Assembly (NCBI GenBank): GCA_005406025.1
Contig: BGZK01002111.1
Span: 1 to 64,000, forward strand
DNA length: 64,000 nucleotides
Source of the DNA: Eumeta japonica
Taxonomy: Eukaryota > Arthropoda > Insecta > Lepidoptera > Psychidae
Direction: 5' to 3'
In this document: in pieces, positions 10,461 to 23,082 of the stretch
How positions within the stretch are numbered: the first letter of the stretch is position 1
How the letters are laid out: each line of letters begins with the position of its first letter
Program-made: the position numbers and the translations under genes
The notes under the pieces: generated by a model
The model's input: only the letters and a program-made list of their open reading frames with translations
What the model was told of the DNA's origin: nothing
Database searches by the model: none

Positions 10461-11810
10461 AAATCTATACAAAACTAAGTTCTTTGTAATGACGTTTTAC
10501 AAAACGTCTCAGGAAAAATTTGGATAAAGCTAGAGGAAGGTAATTAAGTTTCGAATTTTTAAATCTCTCTTAGTAACATTTCATTTCAACGAAGTAAAAG
10601 TAATTTCGCTTTAGAGTGTAATTTTTCATTCACACACTAATAAACAATGTAATTCACAACATTTTCTGCACTATAAAATATGAAAAATATAAAGAAGTAT
10701 GAATTTTAACACAAGCTGAAGTATCAACTTCAACACGAGCTGCTATCATGAAGAACCTACTAAGCATATTACATTCCTCTTTTTAACACTAACAATGTGC
10801 ATATAAGAGCGATGTTGGCTCCGTAACCATATATCAGAATCCTCAATTTTGTTTTTAACTCTACGAACAACTATAAAACGGAGCTTGTTTAAACAAAATA
10901 CGATATCTATTGTAGTTTATTTTGCATGTAATGTTTCCAATACAAAATGATAAATATTTATTGGCTGCTGTCGAGCGAGCGACACGGGCGAGCGCAAAAA
11001 TAGGAAGCTGCAATTTCGAAGAGCGTTCCTCTTTGGACGATGTTGTTTTCCTCAAACTTTAAATTACCCGTTAACATTGCACTTCTTATCGCATCGGGCA
11101 TTCTAAAAGTTTTAGTTGCTGTACAATGCAAACGTATTTGCTCCCGAAGTTGAATATTTAAACGGTCCCCTTTCTCTCGGCTCGTGATTCCGACGAAGGG
11201 GTTAGATAAAAATTCAAATAAATCTTTTGATCCGATGCGGAAAGTCCTTTGTTAAAAAAGGGAAAACAAAAAGCGTGTTCATTTTGTCAACTACGAAGCC
11301 GTCAAATCATTTTTAAGAGATCCGCATTACAGATAATTTATATTGAATATAGCATTTTGATGCTGTACCGCGGTCCTGTGAAGTGCTGTTGCGGCTGGCT
11401 AAAAGCTTTTAGTGGATAATGATTTTATGCATTTTCATCGCATCGCAGTCAACTGGCATTATATTGTATCGTGTTGTTACCATAATTGCTGAACGGGATT
11501 AATCGGATCACAATATGTGTGACGGGGAAACATGTATTTTACTTTACGTTGATGACTATTATATTTTATTATATTATATGCTCATTTTTTCACTAGTATT
11601 AAACTGTAATAACCTAAATTAACTTCAATACATTGATACCGTAAGTGTATCTAACAAATTTCAATCAAACGTCAGAGGAAATACAAAAATAATGGAAGAT
11701 TTTAATAGTTTGATAAGATTCTGTACTGTTAAAATTTCTCATAATATTAGAAACAATTGAGATTTAATTACAAAATCATAGCTTTGTCAGCTGTTATCGT
11801 AACAATCAAA
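10461..11810. other. Non-coding stretch with a mildly GC-richer patch
   Basis: The patch at 10960-11220 is less AT-rich than its flanks and could be a regulatory or conserved element, but no gene can be read through it. Confidence 0.4.
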
Positions 11811-12285
11811 TAGAAACAAAAATGTAAGCATGTAAAATGTATTGAAATCTATTATTCATTGTTATAGAAATTAGTAATAACTCAAAAATGCATATGACAG
11901 CCGTGAAATATAAAAATACTATGAAAGAAATACTCGAAACGCCTATATATTTTTATTAGCAATTAACCACGTAATAAGTGAAAAAATAAAATTTATTAAC
12001 CCTTAAAAGTAGTTTTATGGCTCTCACAGTTATAATTACAATAAGAAAGTTGTAAAATAAGTGAAAACAGGTAGAGTACTAGGTTTTATTCAAACTTTAA
12101 ATTACGTATACAAATTTATATATATTTAACATCGATGGTATAAATAGCAACAATTTGTTTATCCGAGCATTAGTTTAAAACTACTGATTTCATCTATATA
12201 CGACTTTGACCATTTAACGCAAAATCGCTTGAACATAATTTCAGGCTATTTATTTTTTGAATGACCCTTCACTACATACACCGCC
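11811..12285 (+). repeat. 475-bp dispersed repeat B, copy 1
   Basis: Direct copy at 54376-54845. The match begins at AGAAACAAAAATGTAAGCAT and ends at GACCCTTCACTAC, with scattered substitutions. AT-rich, no ORF, class unknown. Confidence 0.85.
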
Positions 12286-13049
12286 ATGTGGAATGCCCTG
12301 GGTATCGGCTATATTTCTTATCAGCATGATTCAATAAAAATCTATCGTCAATCGACGTATTTTCTACGACCAAGTAAACGTTATTGTTATCACAGCACAC
12401 GAGATCTACGAGAATTTAACGATCGTTTATTTTCAGCTGCTAAAACGAAATATTAGGATGTGTCTGGATGTAATTTTTTTTGCACAAAAATATAAGCATT
12501 AACGGAGCTGAAGTCAGCGTTGTCCTTTTTTCGTGGAGCCCTTTTATCTTATTGCTCTACTTGCCCTCATCAAAAATTCCTAACCTAATTCTAACTCTGG
12601 ACCTCTTGAATAAAATAAAACTTATTTTCTTAGGCAGGTATATCTATGGTGTACTATCAGAGAAGAATTTAAGAACTGTTCTAAGTGAATGTAAAAAATA
12701 CATAGTTATATATACCTAAATTTAGTTTAACTATTTTTTTGGCACATATTAAATACGTAAACATTTATTTACATATACGTATTAAATGATTATATTTCAT
12801 TACACATAATGAAATATACGCCTGCTTGTCTGTAGGCTTAGACAGGTAATGGATGATTAACGAAGTGATTATTGAAATCAAAATAAGTTATGTATAATTG
12901 TTGAGTATTGGTACCAATTTAAAAGTAATATTCTGTTTAATTTAAACTTTTAAATAACAATCTTATTGAGCACCATTCAGCAATAGGAACCTTAAAAATT
13001 TCAGTTTGAGCGTGCGTTTGTAGTCAGGATTCATTTAAATGTGATGAAT
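12286..13049. other. AT-rich non-coding stretch
   Basis: Contains an isolated 79-codon ORF (12480-12719) with a leucine/isoleucine-rich composition expected by chance in AT-rich DNA. No supported gene. Confidence 0.45.
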
Positions 13050-15012
13050 TTATTGGTTCTGTCTGTAAATTTATTTTTTTATCTAATTTTATGATAAATA
13101 ATCATTTTATGATGCAGTGATTCATATTATACATTTTTTTTTCATTTTTGTCTGTCTATCGGTATGTATGCCTTTTTATAACTCAAGAACGTCTCAGACG
13201 ATCAAAATGAAAATTGGTACACAATAATAAAATGTAGTTGCGCACATGGTAGGCCACTGTCTGTTGTTATACTGTGTGTCTGTCTGCCTGTCTGTGTGTG
13301 TTTTTATTACGTAAGAACGGTTTGCCGCATATGATTAAAATTGGTATACAGTAAGAACATTTGATTTCATAAATGGTAGGCTATTGTTTTCCGGTTTGTT
13401 TACTTATCTGTATGTACGTTTTCTATAACTGCAATAAAAAATACGTTTCACTGATTTTGCTGAAAATTTGTGTACCGACAGTAAGAACATGTGATTGAGG
13501 GAATGATAGGCTACTGTCTGTCTATCTGTTTTTTGGCATGTGTGTATGTATTTTTGATAACCTATGTATAGCTGTATTTTGAATTAATGAGTTTATCAAT
13601 ATAAGTAAATAAAAGCATAAGAATACAATACAGAATATTTAATTTATGTTCAATGAGACATGAGGTTCAGGGCGTATGGTTGTTTTTTATGTGACCTCTG
13701 ACATATAATAGGGTTCAACTTAGGTGTAAATTACCTGTTTTTATTTTATCAAAATTTTAAATTTATCAATTGAGACATATGATAAACATTACACATGATT
13801 ACAGTGTATTTAATGGGCGCGACCCGACAACAAGTGCCGAGAAAAGATATATAATCAAACTTAATGATGTTCACAATCAAATGTTGTACAAAGAGATTAA
13901 GGTAGGTACATGATTTCCTTTTCCACCTATATTTGTTCTTGGTCATAGTATAAAAGTTTGTTCATGGTATAAATGTTGCGGGCTGAGGCTGCCTCAGCAA
14001 TGGAACATTGTGCACTTCCAAACCGTCGTCTGCGCATAACATCGCATCTTACCCGTTACTTAGGAGGATTCCACGATAAATACTTACATTAGACAGGAGA
14101 AGATTGACTGATTATAATATTTCCTATAAAAAGAAATTCGCCTTTCGCAATGTCTGCCCTGACGCTATTCGAATCAGAAAAGAATACCCACGAATTTTTG
14201 TATTTGAAAAGTGATTTGTATTTGAAAAATACCGATATGATACAAATGATATGGCTGGATCAATTTAATGAAGGATTGAATAATACTAACAATAAGATAT
14301 TGAAAACAGATTCTTTTAAATTTCCTCTTTTTTATGATCCATCGCCTAAATCGAGTTATAAATGCAAAAAAGTTCCTTTACTTGTAATCAAAACGAATTA
14401 TGGAACCATCACAATAACACTACGACATTTCGTTCAAAAGCTGATATATTCGTTCTGCATATTCGTGCCATTGTATAACATTAAATAATTTATTCTAAAA
14501 GTTGCTTCATAAATGAGAAACTTCTTGAGTAAAATGGACTATAAACATTTCGATATGGCGCCATCACCAGCATATTATTATACAAACCTACACCATCTCC
14601 GAGTTTTATAGCCTAAATTTTATTTTGGTAGTAGCCCTGACCAAATCAGAACCGTGGGCGGTAGCGGAGTCGATATTGCAAACAAGACGAAGAGCAAAAT
14701 TGAAAGTCGAAACCGGACGAGGACTCAATCGAGAACGGAACCATGGTTGGAATCGAGTGTGGAATTAAAATTAGAACCAACAGCGTGTTCGGAATAGGAA
14801 TAAGGAACAGTGCCGAGGTCGGAAATCAGAGCGGGGCTTCTTAACTTAGTCCGAGACCGGGTTCAGAATGAAAAGCGAGACAGCGATCAAAGTCAAAAGT
14901 GAGACAAATCGGTATCGAAATCAGGATTGGGATTGATATGGTAAACGGTCGTTACATAAGATAAAGGAAAGTGTTCAAAGTCCACGCGGGCAAAGCCGCG
15001 GGCAGAAGCTAG
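13050..15012 (+). mobile_element. Helitron-like non-autonomous element, copy A
   Basis: It matches 50560-51883 on the plus strand and, for its 5' third, 45437-46185 inverted. The 5' part contains degenerate units of roughly 120 bp, each with CTGTCTGTCTG, a 'ttataactcaagaacg' like block and GGTAGGC(C/T)A. The 3' end has the Helitron layout: a short hairpin CGCGG-gcaaag-CCGCG (14985-15000), then CTAG at 15009-15012 followed by T. About 650 bp (13993-14640) are absent from copy B and hold an ORF. No Rep/helicase is present. The 5' boundary is approximate. Confidence 0.65.
14150..14488 (+). CDS. Unrecognised 112-codon ORF inside Helitron-like copy A
   Basis: Translation begins MSALTLFESEKNTHEFLYLK and ends at a TAA. 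It is open for 112 codons in AT-rich DNA, fairly acidic in its first half and hydrophobic near the C-terminus (LIYSFCIFVPLY). I recognise no family. It sits in the segment unique to copy A (13993-14640), whose left edge (GCCTCAGCAATGGAACATTG) also looks unlike the rest of the element. It may be a captured host fragment, an exon, or a chance ORF. Start choice is simply the first ATG. Confidence 0.25.
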   Translation: MSALTLFESEKNTHEFLYLKSDLYLKNTDMIQMIWLDQFNEGLNNTNNKILKTDSFKFPLFYDPSPKSSYKCKKVPLLVIKTNYGTITITLRHFVQKLIYSFCIFVPLYNIK

Positions 15013-16234
15013 TCTTCATATAAATGTGATGTACTTCGATATGATTTTTAATGTGATGCACTTGGCGCACATCCATGTATCGCAGTTACGTCAATTCAAC
15101 ATGACAATAATTTTGAATAAAAAAAATGTATGTATGTACGGAAAAACCTATTAGTATCACGCTTGATGTCACCACGGATCCTTTTATATAATAATTGGAA
15201 AGTCATCCGCATTTCGATTATAGATAATTTACAAATATATCGTGACTTTATTGTATTTTGTTCATTATATTACGTATTCTTTATTTCCAATATTTATGTA
15301 TTTTTGTCAGATTATTCGATTTTACTACTTTCGAAGATACCTAAATTCGGTAACAACATTTTTTTAATTTGATTTTCAAAGGACTATTAAATAAAAAATA
15401 CATTACGTGTTTTCGATGTAATAGGTACTATCAAGAGAAAATAGCATAATATGTAATATTGTTTTCAATTTTCATTCAACCTTTAATATAAATTATTTAT
15501 TTTTATTGTGTACCATAATTATTCTAAATTTTAATTATCGATATCGATGTAAACACCGCGCGCTAGACGATCGTTTCCGTCTTTGCACTTAGACTATGGT
15601 ACACTAAAACTTCCTTTACAAAGAAAAAAAAAGTAAGAGTGTATATATGAGGGCTGCCATTACGCACTGTAAATGCACTTGTTTTACACATTCACAAACT
15701 AACAGATTATGGTCTTTAAAAGTGACGCATTGCCCTTTTAATAATGTATACATTATATATCTAATACATCTCATATGAACATCAAGTTAGTCATTTAATT
15801 AATACGCGGATTGTTCGATATTAAAATGGAGCACCAGTTAAAATACTTATAGGTGAGTACCCAATGTTTCATGGCGCAAAACTGTTTACCTTCTCGTGTG
15901 TTAAATAAAGCGAGCGCGAAGTACGTAGAGTATTCACATTAATAGAACGGACATTGGTGTGTTCGGGAAAACGTCCTACTCTTCTTATAAGGCGAAATTT
16001 GTTGTCTCTAATGTTGAGCAGGAAAAGGGGATAATAATATTTAGTTTAACATTATAAGATAGATATAATTATAGAAGTTCAATGAGTTTTTATTAGGTAT
16101 TTTTGGCGTTATCTAGTACTTGTAATATACCCACTGAAATTGATATACTGTCGTACTATCTCCGACTTCTGCTTATCGCAGACTCGCCTTTTCTAGCCTT
16201 TACTATTTCAAATAACTTAAGTCGGGATTTAATA
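15013..16234. other. AT-rich non-coding stretch
   Basis: No gene supported. An 80-codon ORF at 15130-15372 is AT-driven. The patch at 15890-15990 is GC-richer but unexplained. Confidence 0.45.
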
Positions 16235-16985
16235 AAAAAATAAAACAAACGTTATTACACTTTTTTCATGTTCTTTCACAGAGTAGATATAAACACTTTA
16301 GTCGCGTTATTTTAAGTACGTTAAAGCACTTAATTCAGTCTCAAAATAAAAAAAAAATATGATGTGATAAAATGCACCAGCAAAGGAGCGTATCTTCATG
16401 GCACTTACGTCTTTTTGTTGAAAAGCGCAGTTTTTTGGTAATAACTCATAAATGGCTTATCCGATCATGATTAAAATAATTTCGCTGAAAGTATTTATTA
16501 AACGTCACATTAGTAATTTTTTTTCATATTTATTGGACATACGGTTTAAAAAATAAAGGAGACACATTCGATTTATACTAGGTATTTTTAAGCGATTGCC
16601 TATTTACGAAAATATTCAATTAATCAAAAAAACTACTTAGAAACCTTAAAATGTTTTTAAAAGTAATGTCGAAATAGGTGCGACGCGATGATGTTTGCTA
16701 AAAAAATGTTTTTTCAACTTCTGGTACAGGTATAGAGTGCCCCCTTAGAAATATTTATTTTTCTTATTTAACTACCAAATTAAATAGTAGCTTACATAAG
16801 ACACCTATAATCGGAATATCAACAATACAAATTTTATAGTTTTGGATTAAAATGCGTGTAATATACAGACGGACGGATAGACGGATGGACATGAAAAACT
16901 ATAAGGATCCATGTCCATACTAAAAAAAAACTGTAAGGTTCCGTTTTTGCCATTTAGGCTCCCAGAATCCTAAAAACGTTACATG
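16235..16985 (+). repeat. Dispersed repeat family A, longest copy
   Basis: Aligns with 61-595, sharing the ACAGAGTAGAT block, GCACCAGCAAAGGAGCGTATCT, the CAGACGGACGG block and the terminal GGTTCCGTTTTTGCCATTT. The middle (16440-16740) is longer than in copy 1. Confidence 0.7.
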
Positions 16986-17099
16986 TAGTATTTACATGTA
17001 ACTTTGGTTTATTTTACTGTGTTTGATTAAAACCCTGTGTTTAAAATAACTAACTTCATTCTTATTTACGGGTAGTTGAGATAGAGTTTAAATTTGATT

Positions 17100-17520
17100 G
17101 TGATACCGATGCATTTTACCCCAGTTTGGCCCAAATCGTAATTGTGGCTAGTAGCGAAATGTAAATCGCAAGCAACACAAGGAGCTGATTCAGGTATCGA
17201 GACGGAGAGAGATCAAAACAAAAAACGGGACTAAGGCCCAAATCGAGGGTGGGAACAGAATTAAAACTGATGCTATGACTGAAAACGAAATGAGAAGCAG
17301 TATCAATCTAAGTCAGCTTTGACTAAAAGCGGGACCATAATTGGAGTTCATTTGAATCAAGATAGGCTTCGAAATCTAAAGCGACATTGTGATCTTGTGA
17401 TCGAAATCGAGAGTGAGACAAATTGGCATCGAGATCAGGATCTGGATCAAAATTTAGCACGGGATAGCAATCGGGACCATTACTAAAGACGTAATCAGTC
17501 GCTACGTACAATGAAGGGAT
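17100..17520 (+). repeat. Diverged copy of the Helitron-like 3' half
   Basis: It resembles 14640-15012 and 51500-51883 in order and wording: GGGACTAAGG, GGTGGGAACAGAATTAAAAC, GAGTGAGACAAATTGGCATCGAGATCAGGAT and GTCGCTACGTACAATGAAGGG in sequence. Divergence is much higher than between copies A and B, so this is an older relative. Confidence 0.55.
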
Positions 17521-20140
17521 GCATTCTGAAGGGATGAAGCAGCAGGTAAGAGCTAGGCTAGTAGATAATAAGTACTAACAGAATCGACTCCTGCGCATGA
17601 TGTTCGCAGACGAATCACCTGTGCGCTTGGCGAGCGGCCAATAGCTGTCTATTTACTTTAAAACGTTAAGAGGTGGGAGAAGCCGGTTTCTGCTTGTACT
17701 GCTTGTTCATTGGCCAGAATGTATTCAAATGCCAGCAGACCGCCATAATTAGATTAGTGTCATGAGCACTTACGAATACGTTTGTTACAATTAATTATTT
17801 AGACATTGGTGTTCTTCATTCGATAAATGAATGGATAATAAATTGTTTTTCCGACAATCGGAGAAAAATATAATTAGAATTGAATAGATTTAACTAAAAT
17901 ACCTAGATGCGTTCTTGTTATAGTCTCAATACCTACTTCAATATTTAGTCCAATCGATCCATTTTTTCGAAGCATACGAGTTCATTTTTGGGTAAGGCTG
18001 AGTTTATTTTTCGTTATTGTTTTGAGTTGAGTTGTCAGCTAAGAATAAAATTGTTCAGTCTTCATATCCGTCTCTGGTGGGAATGTGTCTTTGTATGTAT
18101 CTAATATAAATCCATAAATAAACACCTAGGGGAACAATATGTTACATAAAATATATTGTCATTTATTTATTAAACTAACATTCTGCCAATTGTCAATCAA
18201 GCAACCACCATCTGCGTAATTATTAAAAATGGCGGCTGAAGACCGATTGGCGAATTGAAGCTTCATAGCGCAATTGGCGCTAATTATTGATTGAAAAAAG
18301 TCTTTAAGCAAATAAGATATATCCGATATTTATTGCGGGAACGCAATTCCTATGGCGCGGTTAAATTACGTACTACAAGTCCATCTTTCAGCAGCATTAA
18401 ACTTCCTGGTTCATGATTTGTCATGTACAAACTCAATATAATAATATTGTATTACGATGTAAAAATGGACTAGACATTAGATGTATTCGTAGTATGAATT
18501 TAATTTAAAGTTATTTATAAATCGAATAAGTATCTAAAATATATAGAGAATTCATAGGCACATCTACGTTCCATTTTAGATATGCATAGGGCCAATAAAA
18601 CTGTATCGCTATTTCACAATACGAATATACTTACAGATGCCTCTCTGTGAAGACTTTAATGGATAGGTCAGGATCTAAAGGCATCCTTTATTTATATACA
18701 TATAAGCTTAGAGCATAGAAAAATAGAAAGTATTAAAAAGCGTTTAAATTTGTCCTTAACCAGGGCACAAAAGTGAAATTTAGTATTATTTTAGTAATGT
18801 TAGTTTTTAAAAAGTGTGTATTTAGTTGGCTGGAATCACGTAGGTCAAAAATAAAAGACATTCATAAATGAAAGAAAGAGAAGAATTGATCTGCTTTTAC
18901 CGGGCTAAGTATACCCAACTATGATATAATCTAACCCAAATATGACAACAATAATAAAAATACAATAAATATTTATATTGTCTACTCATTAGGTAACTAA
19001 ATAATTATCTACCATTAGTTAGTCTATGACTGCTTTGTGCGTGTAGCTTTTAATGGGTGAGTCACGTTCTCGGTAATACGGGCCGGCTAAGTGTGTACTA
19101 TGTTATGAAATGTCTGGATTTAAATAACTGGATTTGATTATTCTATTTAGAACATGAAAATTTTGATGAATTTGATGTAATGTCTCACCAAATATATTTA
19201 AATTAGATTTTTAGGTTCCTTAAGATTGAAAAATGTTTATCATCATTATTAGATATGGTCTATTATAAAAGACCCTACATTGTTTCAAATTGTCAGTTTA
19301 TGTTTTTAGCATATTACCTGAATTTCATACAGGTTTTAGATATGTAACAAATTAACAATTCTCTGTGTCGTAATATGTTAAAAATTAATATAACATGGAT
19401 AGATCCTATTTTACGAGAATGATATATGAAATGTGTAGGTACTTCAGGTTTATATAAAATTCTAGGCCACTTGTTAAGGTAAATTTCGGGGCAGAAACTC
19501 TCAATTTTAACAGTGGTAATAATTAAAATTAAAACATAATTATCATTGCACGTAAACATTTGTTTTATTTCTTCATTTATTTTAATTAAGACTATTTAGT
19601 ATACAATAACCATATGCCATAGTAATAGGAAAAATAAATAAACATATTATGCCTTACTACAATACTATGAAAAATCCTGAATAACAATACTAGGAAAATA
19701 AAAATTTTTCCTAGTTGTTCAAGAATAATAAATATGAATGCTTATAGTATGAGAAGTGGGGGTAGTTAGGAACAAGTATACTCCCATACATAAACACTTT
19801 ATCCTTTTTTAATGCATTCTGTAATATTCTAATAGTGTCCCATCCACTACTTTACGAGATAAGCCTTTAGTTCAATCATCAGTTTAAGGGTTTTGCTCCT
19901 TATGATCGATTAAAATAAATAGATTATTAAATGAGGGTTAAATGATGCATTTTTTATTTTATTTAAAACATGCGTGAAATTTATTACTATAATAATTACA
20001 CAATGAATTCGCTAAAATACATAAAACCATGAAAACATAAAACAATGATAATTTATGTAATTACATAATAAAGTTTTAAACAAGATTGACTTTATTCATC
20101 ATTTACGACATCTTGCGTTGTATTTATTCCAGTAACAATA
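17521..20140. other. Non-coding stretch
   Basis: No gene can be supported. GC-richer patches at 17580-17740 and 18190-18300 could be regulatory DNA of a distant gene, which is speculation. A minus-strand ORF of 81 codons (19314-19559) has no recognisable features. Confidence 0.45.
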
Positions 20141-21000
20141 CTGAAATAACAATAGCAACGCTTATCATTGGAGATTTTTTCCAGAGACATCATCGAAAAT
20201 TGGTGAGACATCGTTAATGAAAAATTCGAGAAAAATATTTTTTCAAAATAATTTCTAAATTTTGTTAGATTGATGTTTGATGTCTGTATACTTTTTGCTT
20301 AAAACTGCGTTGAACGCTGCAAAGCAAATGAAATTCGAACAACGCAATCGATTAACATCTTAGTTTAATATGAAAAATAGTGTTTTGTTTAAACAAACTT
20401 TGAACTCGAAGAGCTAAAAATGTATTAAAATTGTATTTTGGAACTCGAAGGGCTTGTAAAGCCTAAATCTCTTTAGGGTAGCTTTTAAGCACAAACAATA
20501 ATTTACACTTGCGATATATTTTTGAAGACTTTTAACATGAAAATAGAAACTTCAAGAATAACCTACAAGGTCAACCGTTTTGTGGAGTTTTCGAGCTCGA
20601 AAGCTTAACGATTAGTCTTCGATCTTTAGGAGAACTATATTTTGAAATTGAGGACCTCCATAACTCATCGATAAATATCATAATATATCGAGTTTAGGGA
20701 TGGCCTTCAGGGTCGACAGTTTTGCAGGATTTTTCTTAATTTCAATAGCTTAAGTGAAAATCTCAATCGGAAGACGCCGGGCCTCCCGATTTAAAAAACA
20801 GGTTGTGTAGGATTTTACTTTCTAAAAACACTCTCCCGGGATGACAACATGAGTAGAGAGCTCTAGGGCTTTCTAAGGTTTACCGAGCGTTAAGACGATG
20901 TCAAGACATTAAAGAGCGCGGTGCAGATCTATTATAATATGGTTTTTTAATAAGCTTATAGGCTCAGCTTGGGGTGAAGAGATGACATTTTTAAATGAAT
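20141..21000. repeat. Probable degenerate repeat
   Basis: It contains phrases (GAGACATCGTTAATGAAAAATT, ACTGCGTTGAACGCTGCAAA) that recur in diverged form at 42330-42680, and an 'aactcgaag-ggctt' phrase occurring more than once within it (20401, 20451). No coding capacity and no clear boundaries. Confidence 0.4.
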
Positions 21001-21011
21001 CAATTTATAAA

Positions 21012-21511
21012 TTATCGTTTTTGATCACTTCTACGAGTGAGACGTGCTTTAGCTAAAATTGATAATTGTTCGACAAGGTTTAAGGCGGCCTTAACGCCCT
21101 TCGCGAGCAATGCGATCTCCTTAATGTCGATATGATGAACACCATCCACAGAAATTGTTTTAAATCGTCGGCGGACGTTGGACTCGTGTCGATTCAAAAC
21201 GGGTCCGTGCGTCGGCGTCGTCAGGTAAGAGAAGGTCATAGCGGCCTTGAGAGCGCGATCGTCGTGGCGAAGCGTTGTCGATATACTTATATCGACTCGA
21301 GGACGACAATACCATTTGTGTCGACGCTCATCAAACAGCTGCTTCGTTTTGCGTAATCACGGGCCGGGCAAGTCCCTTGTACTCGGTACTCGATTTTCGG
21401 GGATCCACGGAAGACAAGCAGAATATTAGGGTAGACCGGTTTATCAGCCACCGCAAGCGCAGGATGCCGATGTGTACATCTCCGTGTCCGTGCCCGCCTT
21501 TCGATCACCAT
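21012..21511 (-). pseudogene. Unidentified coding-like fragment with C-terminal stop
   Basis: Two adjacent minus-strand ORFs appear to be one reading interrupted by a single-base shift near 21287. The upstream piece reads DKPVYPNILLVFRGSPKIEY and then QGTCPARDYAKRSSC, ending VVLESI. The downstream piece reads ISTTLRHDDRALKAAMTFSY, then IDIKEIALLAKGVKAALNLV, and ends TRRSDQKR with a TAA at 21012. Codons in the downstream piece favour C or G at the third position, unlike the surrounding DNA. I do not recognise the family. It could be the last exon of a host gene, a retrocopy, or an insertion from elsewhere. Confidence 0.4.
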
Positions 21512-21763
21512 GTCTTTTTCAAAATGGTAGCGATCTTATCGAAAGAACGCAGAGCTAGAGGCTATCGTTGCAATGATGTGAATACTACTGTTCATTATCC
21601 TGCAGCTCTTACCTGTAGCTTAGAACAGAGCTGGGGCCTACCATATGTGTCCATCAGTATCATTACGCCGACGAGAACAAATATGGGAATAAATCTAAAA
21701 CGTGGTCCCTCACCGATGGCTACGATAAAGGCCGCAAAATATCACAGCTTTTTTATAATGTAA

Positions 21764-22982
21764 ATAACTTTTTTTCATAAGCTTGTTTTCCACTTTATAT
21801 ATTCAGGACAAAAAAGAGTTGATTATTCTAAAAAAGCGGTAAAATTAATTATATTATCATATTTGCTAGTCTATAGTATTAAAGTTTGTGAGTGATCAGT
21901 TGTGATTATTTTGGCAAATTTAAACATTTCGAGGTATTATTATATTAAATACTTTAATTTATATTGAAGTAGGATTCAATTCATTTACTTATAATATTGT
22001 TGTGCTTGTGTGAAAAGCGCTATAAAGTTAACATTTGGAAAATACAATAAAGATAATACAAAATCATACGAGTTTTAAAATAAAGCTTTAATACAGCTTT
22101 TATTTATTTCAAAATAGTTTATGAAATTTAATATATGATTTACGACAGGATCCTTTATTTTCCTAGATCCCGGAAAATAGGTGAACCTGTGCCCATAGTA
22201 AATTGGGCATTTTCCTATATTACTAGGTCTTAACAAACGTAGCGTTTCAGCTATAATAGCCAACTCCGTTTCAAAAATGTAACCACAACGCATGACTGAT
22301 CCACAGACTCAGGACGGACGATAGTGTATGCTGGTCGGTGAAGGCTCTATGGTTTGATGTGGAGAATTCCAACAAGCGACATCTGACCACAAATCAATGA
22401 GGTTTTAAAAGAATACCGCTTGTAGTCAAATAAATCAATAATAAAACATTGATTTGTCGTTTTATGTTATATTAAAGATAATGAAATATTATAATTAATG
22501 TAGTAAATGAATGTAAACGAAATTTCTCGTCATGCGAAACTGTGTTTTTAAATTTTTCTCAAAATGACATTGTTAAATCAACATTCAATATCAATCAGTA
22601 GCAATCTCGCAGTCAATAATAGTCTCGTGCAATAAATTCGATAATTTACTTTGAAACAATCTTAGTTCTTTTCAGTTGTCGTATTAATTTGTAAAATTTT
22701 GAGTTTTGTGTTAAGAATTCTTAATTGAGAACAAAGTGATGAATTGTGAGCTATTGCTATCAAAAGGTTAACATGATGTCGCGACGAGATTAGTAAGTTT
22801 TACATTTGCTACGTTAAAAGTCATTTGAACAACACTAAAATCATAATAAGGCAGAATTGTGCTATTTTAAAACGTAGTTTTTTTTGATTTTAAATTATTA
22901 GAAATGTCATTTATTAGTGTTGCATTTATGTAACAGGTACATATTTATGTTATTCTTACAATGTTATTTATAATATTTTACA
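21764..22982. other. AT-rich stretch with one weak ORF
   Basis: A minus-strand ORF of 72 codons (22075-22293, MRCGYIFETE...) has a mixed, protein-like composition (GHRFTYFPGSRKIKDPVVNH) but no known motif. It may be part of the same decayed unit as 21012-21511 or chance. The rest holds nothing supported. Confidence 0.35.
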
Positions 22983-22983
22983 G

Positions 22984-23082
22984 ACGGTGGCAAACTCAAT
23001 GCTTCGTCGACCTATCCTCATAGCAATACAAAGAAGTGCTGTTAGGTTTCATGGTCGACAGGCTACAAATAATTTTGAATAG
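22984..23082 (+). CDS. Candidate small exon with mitochondrial presequence-like peptide
   Basis: An AT-rich polypyrimidine-type acceptor (ending TTTTACAG at 22983) is followed by a short leader and ATG at 22999. The 27-codon reading MLRRPILIAIQRSAVRFHGR... then stops with TAG at 23080. The peptide is Arg-rich, lacks acidic residues for 26 codons and ends in RFHG, like amino-terminal targeting peptides of nuclear-encoded mitochondrial proteins. It could be a first coding exon whose donor I cannot place, a truncated retrocopy, or coincidence. Confidence 0.3.
   Translation, partial: TVANSMLRRPILIAIQRSAVRFHGRQATNNFE

Noticed and set aside
21275..21763. Plus-strand 162-codon ORF as the real gene
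   Set aside because: It is the longest single ORF outside elements and repeats, but its composition (CTSPCPCPPFDHH) looks like the shadow of a GC-rich minus-strand reading. A search should decide; I did not call it.
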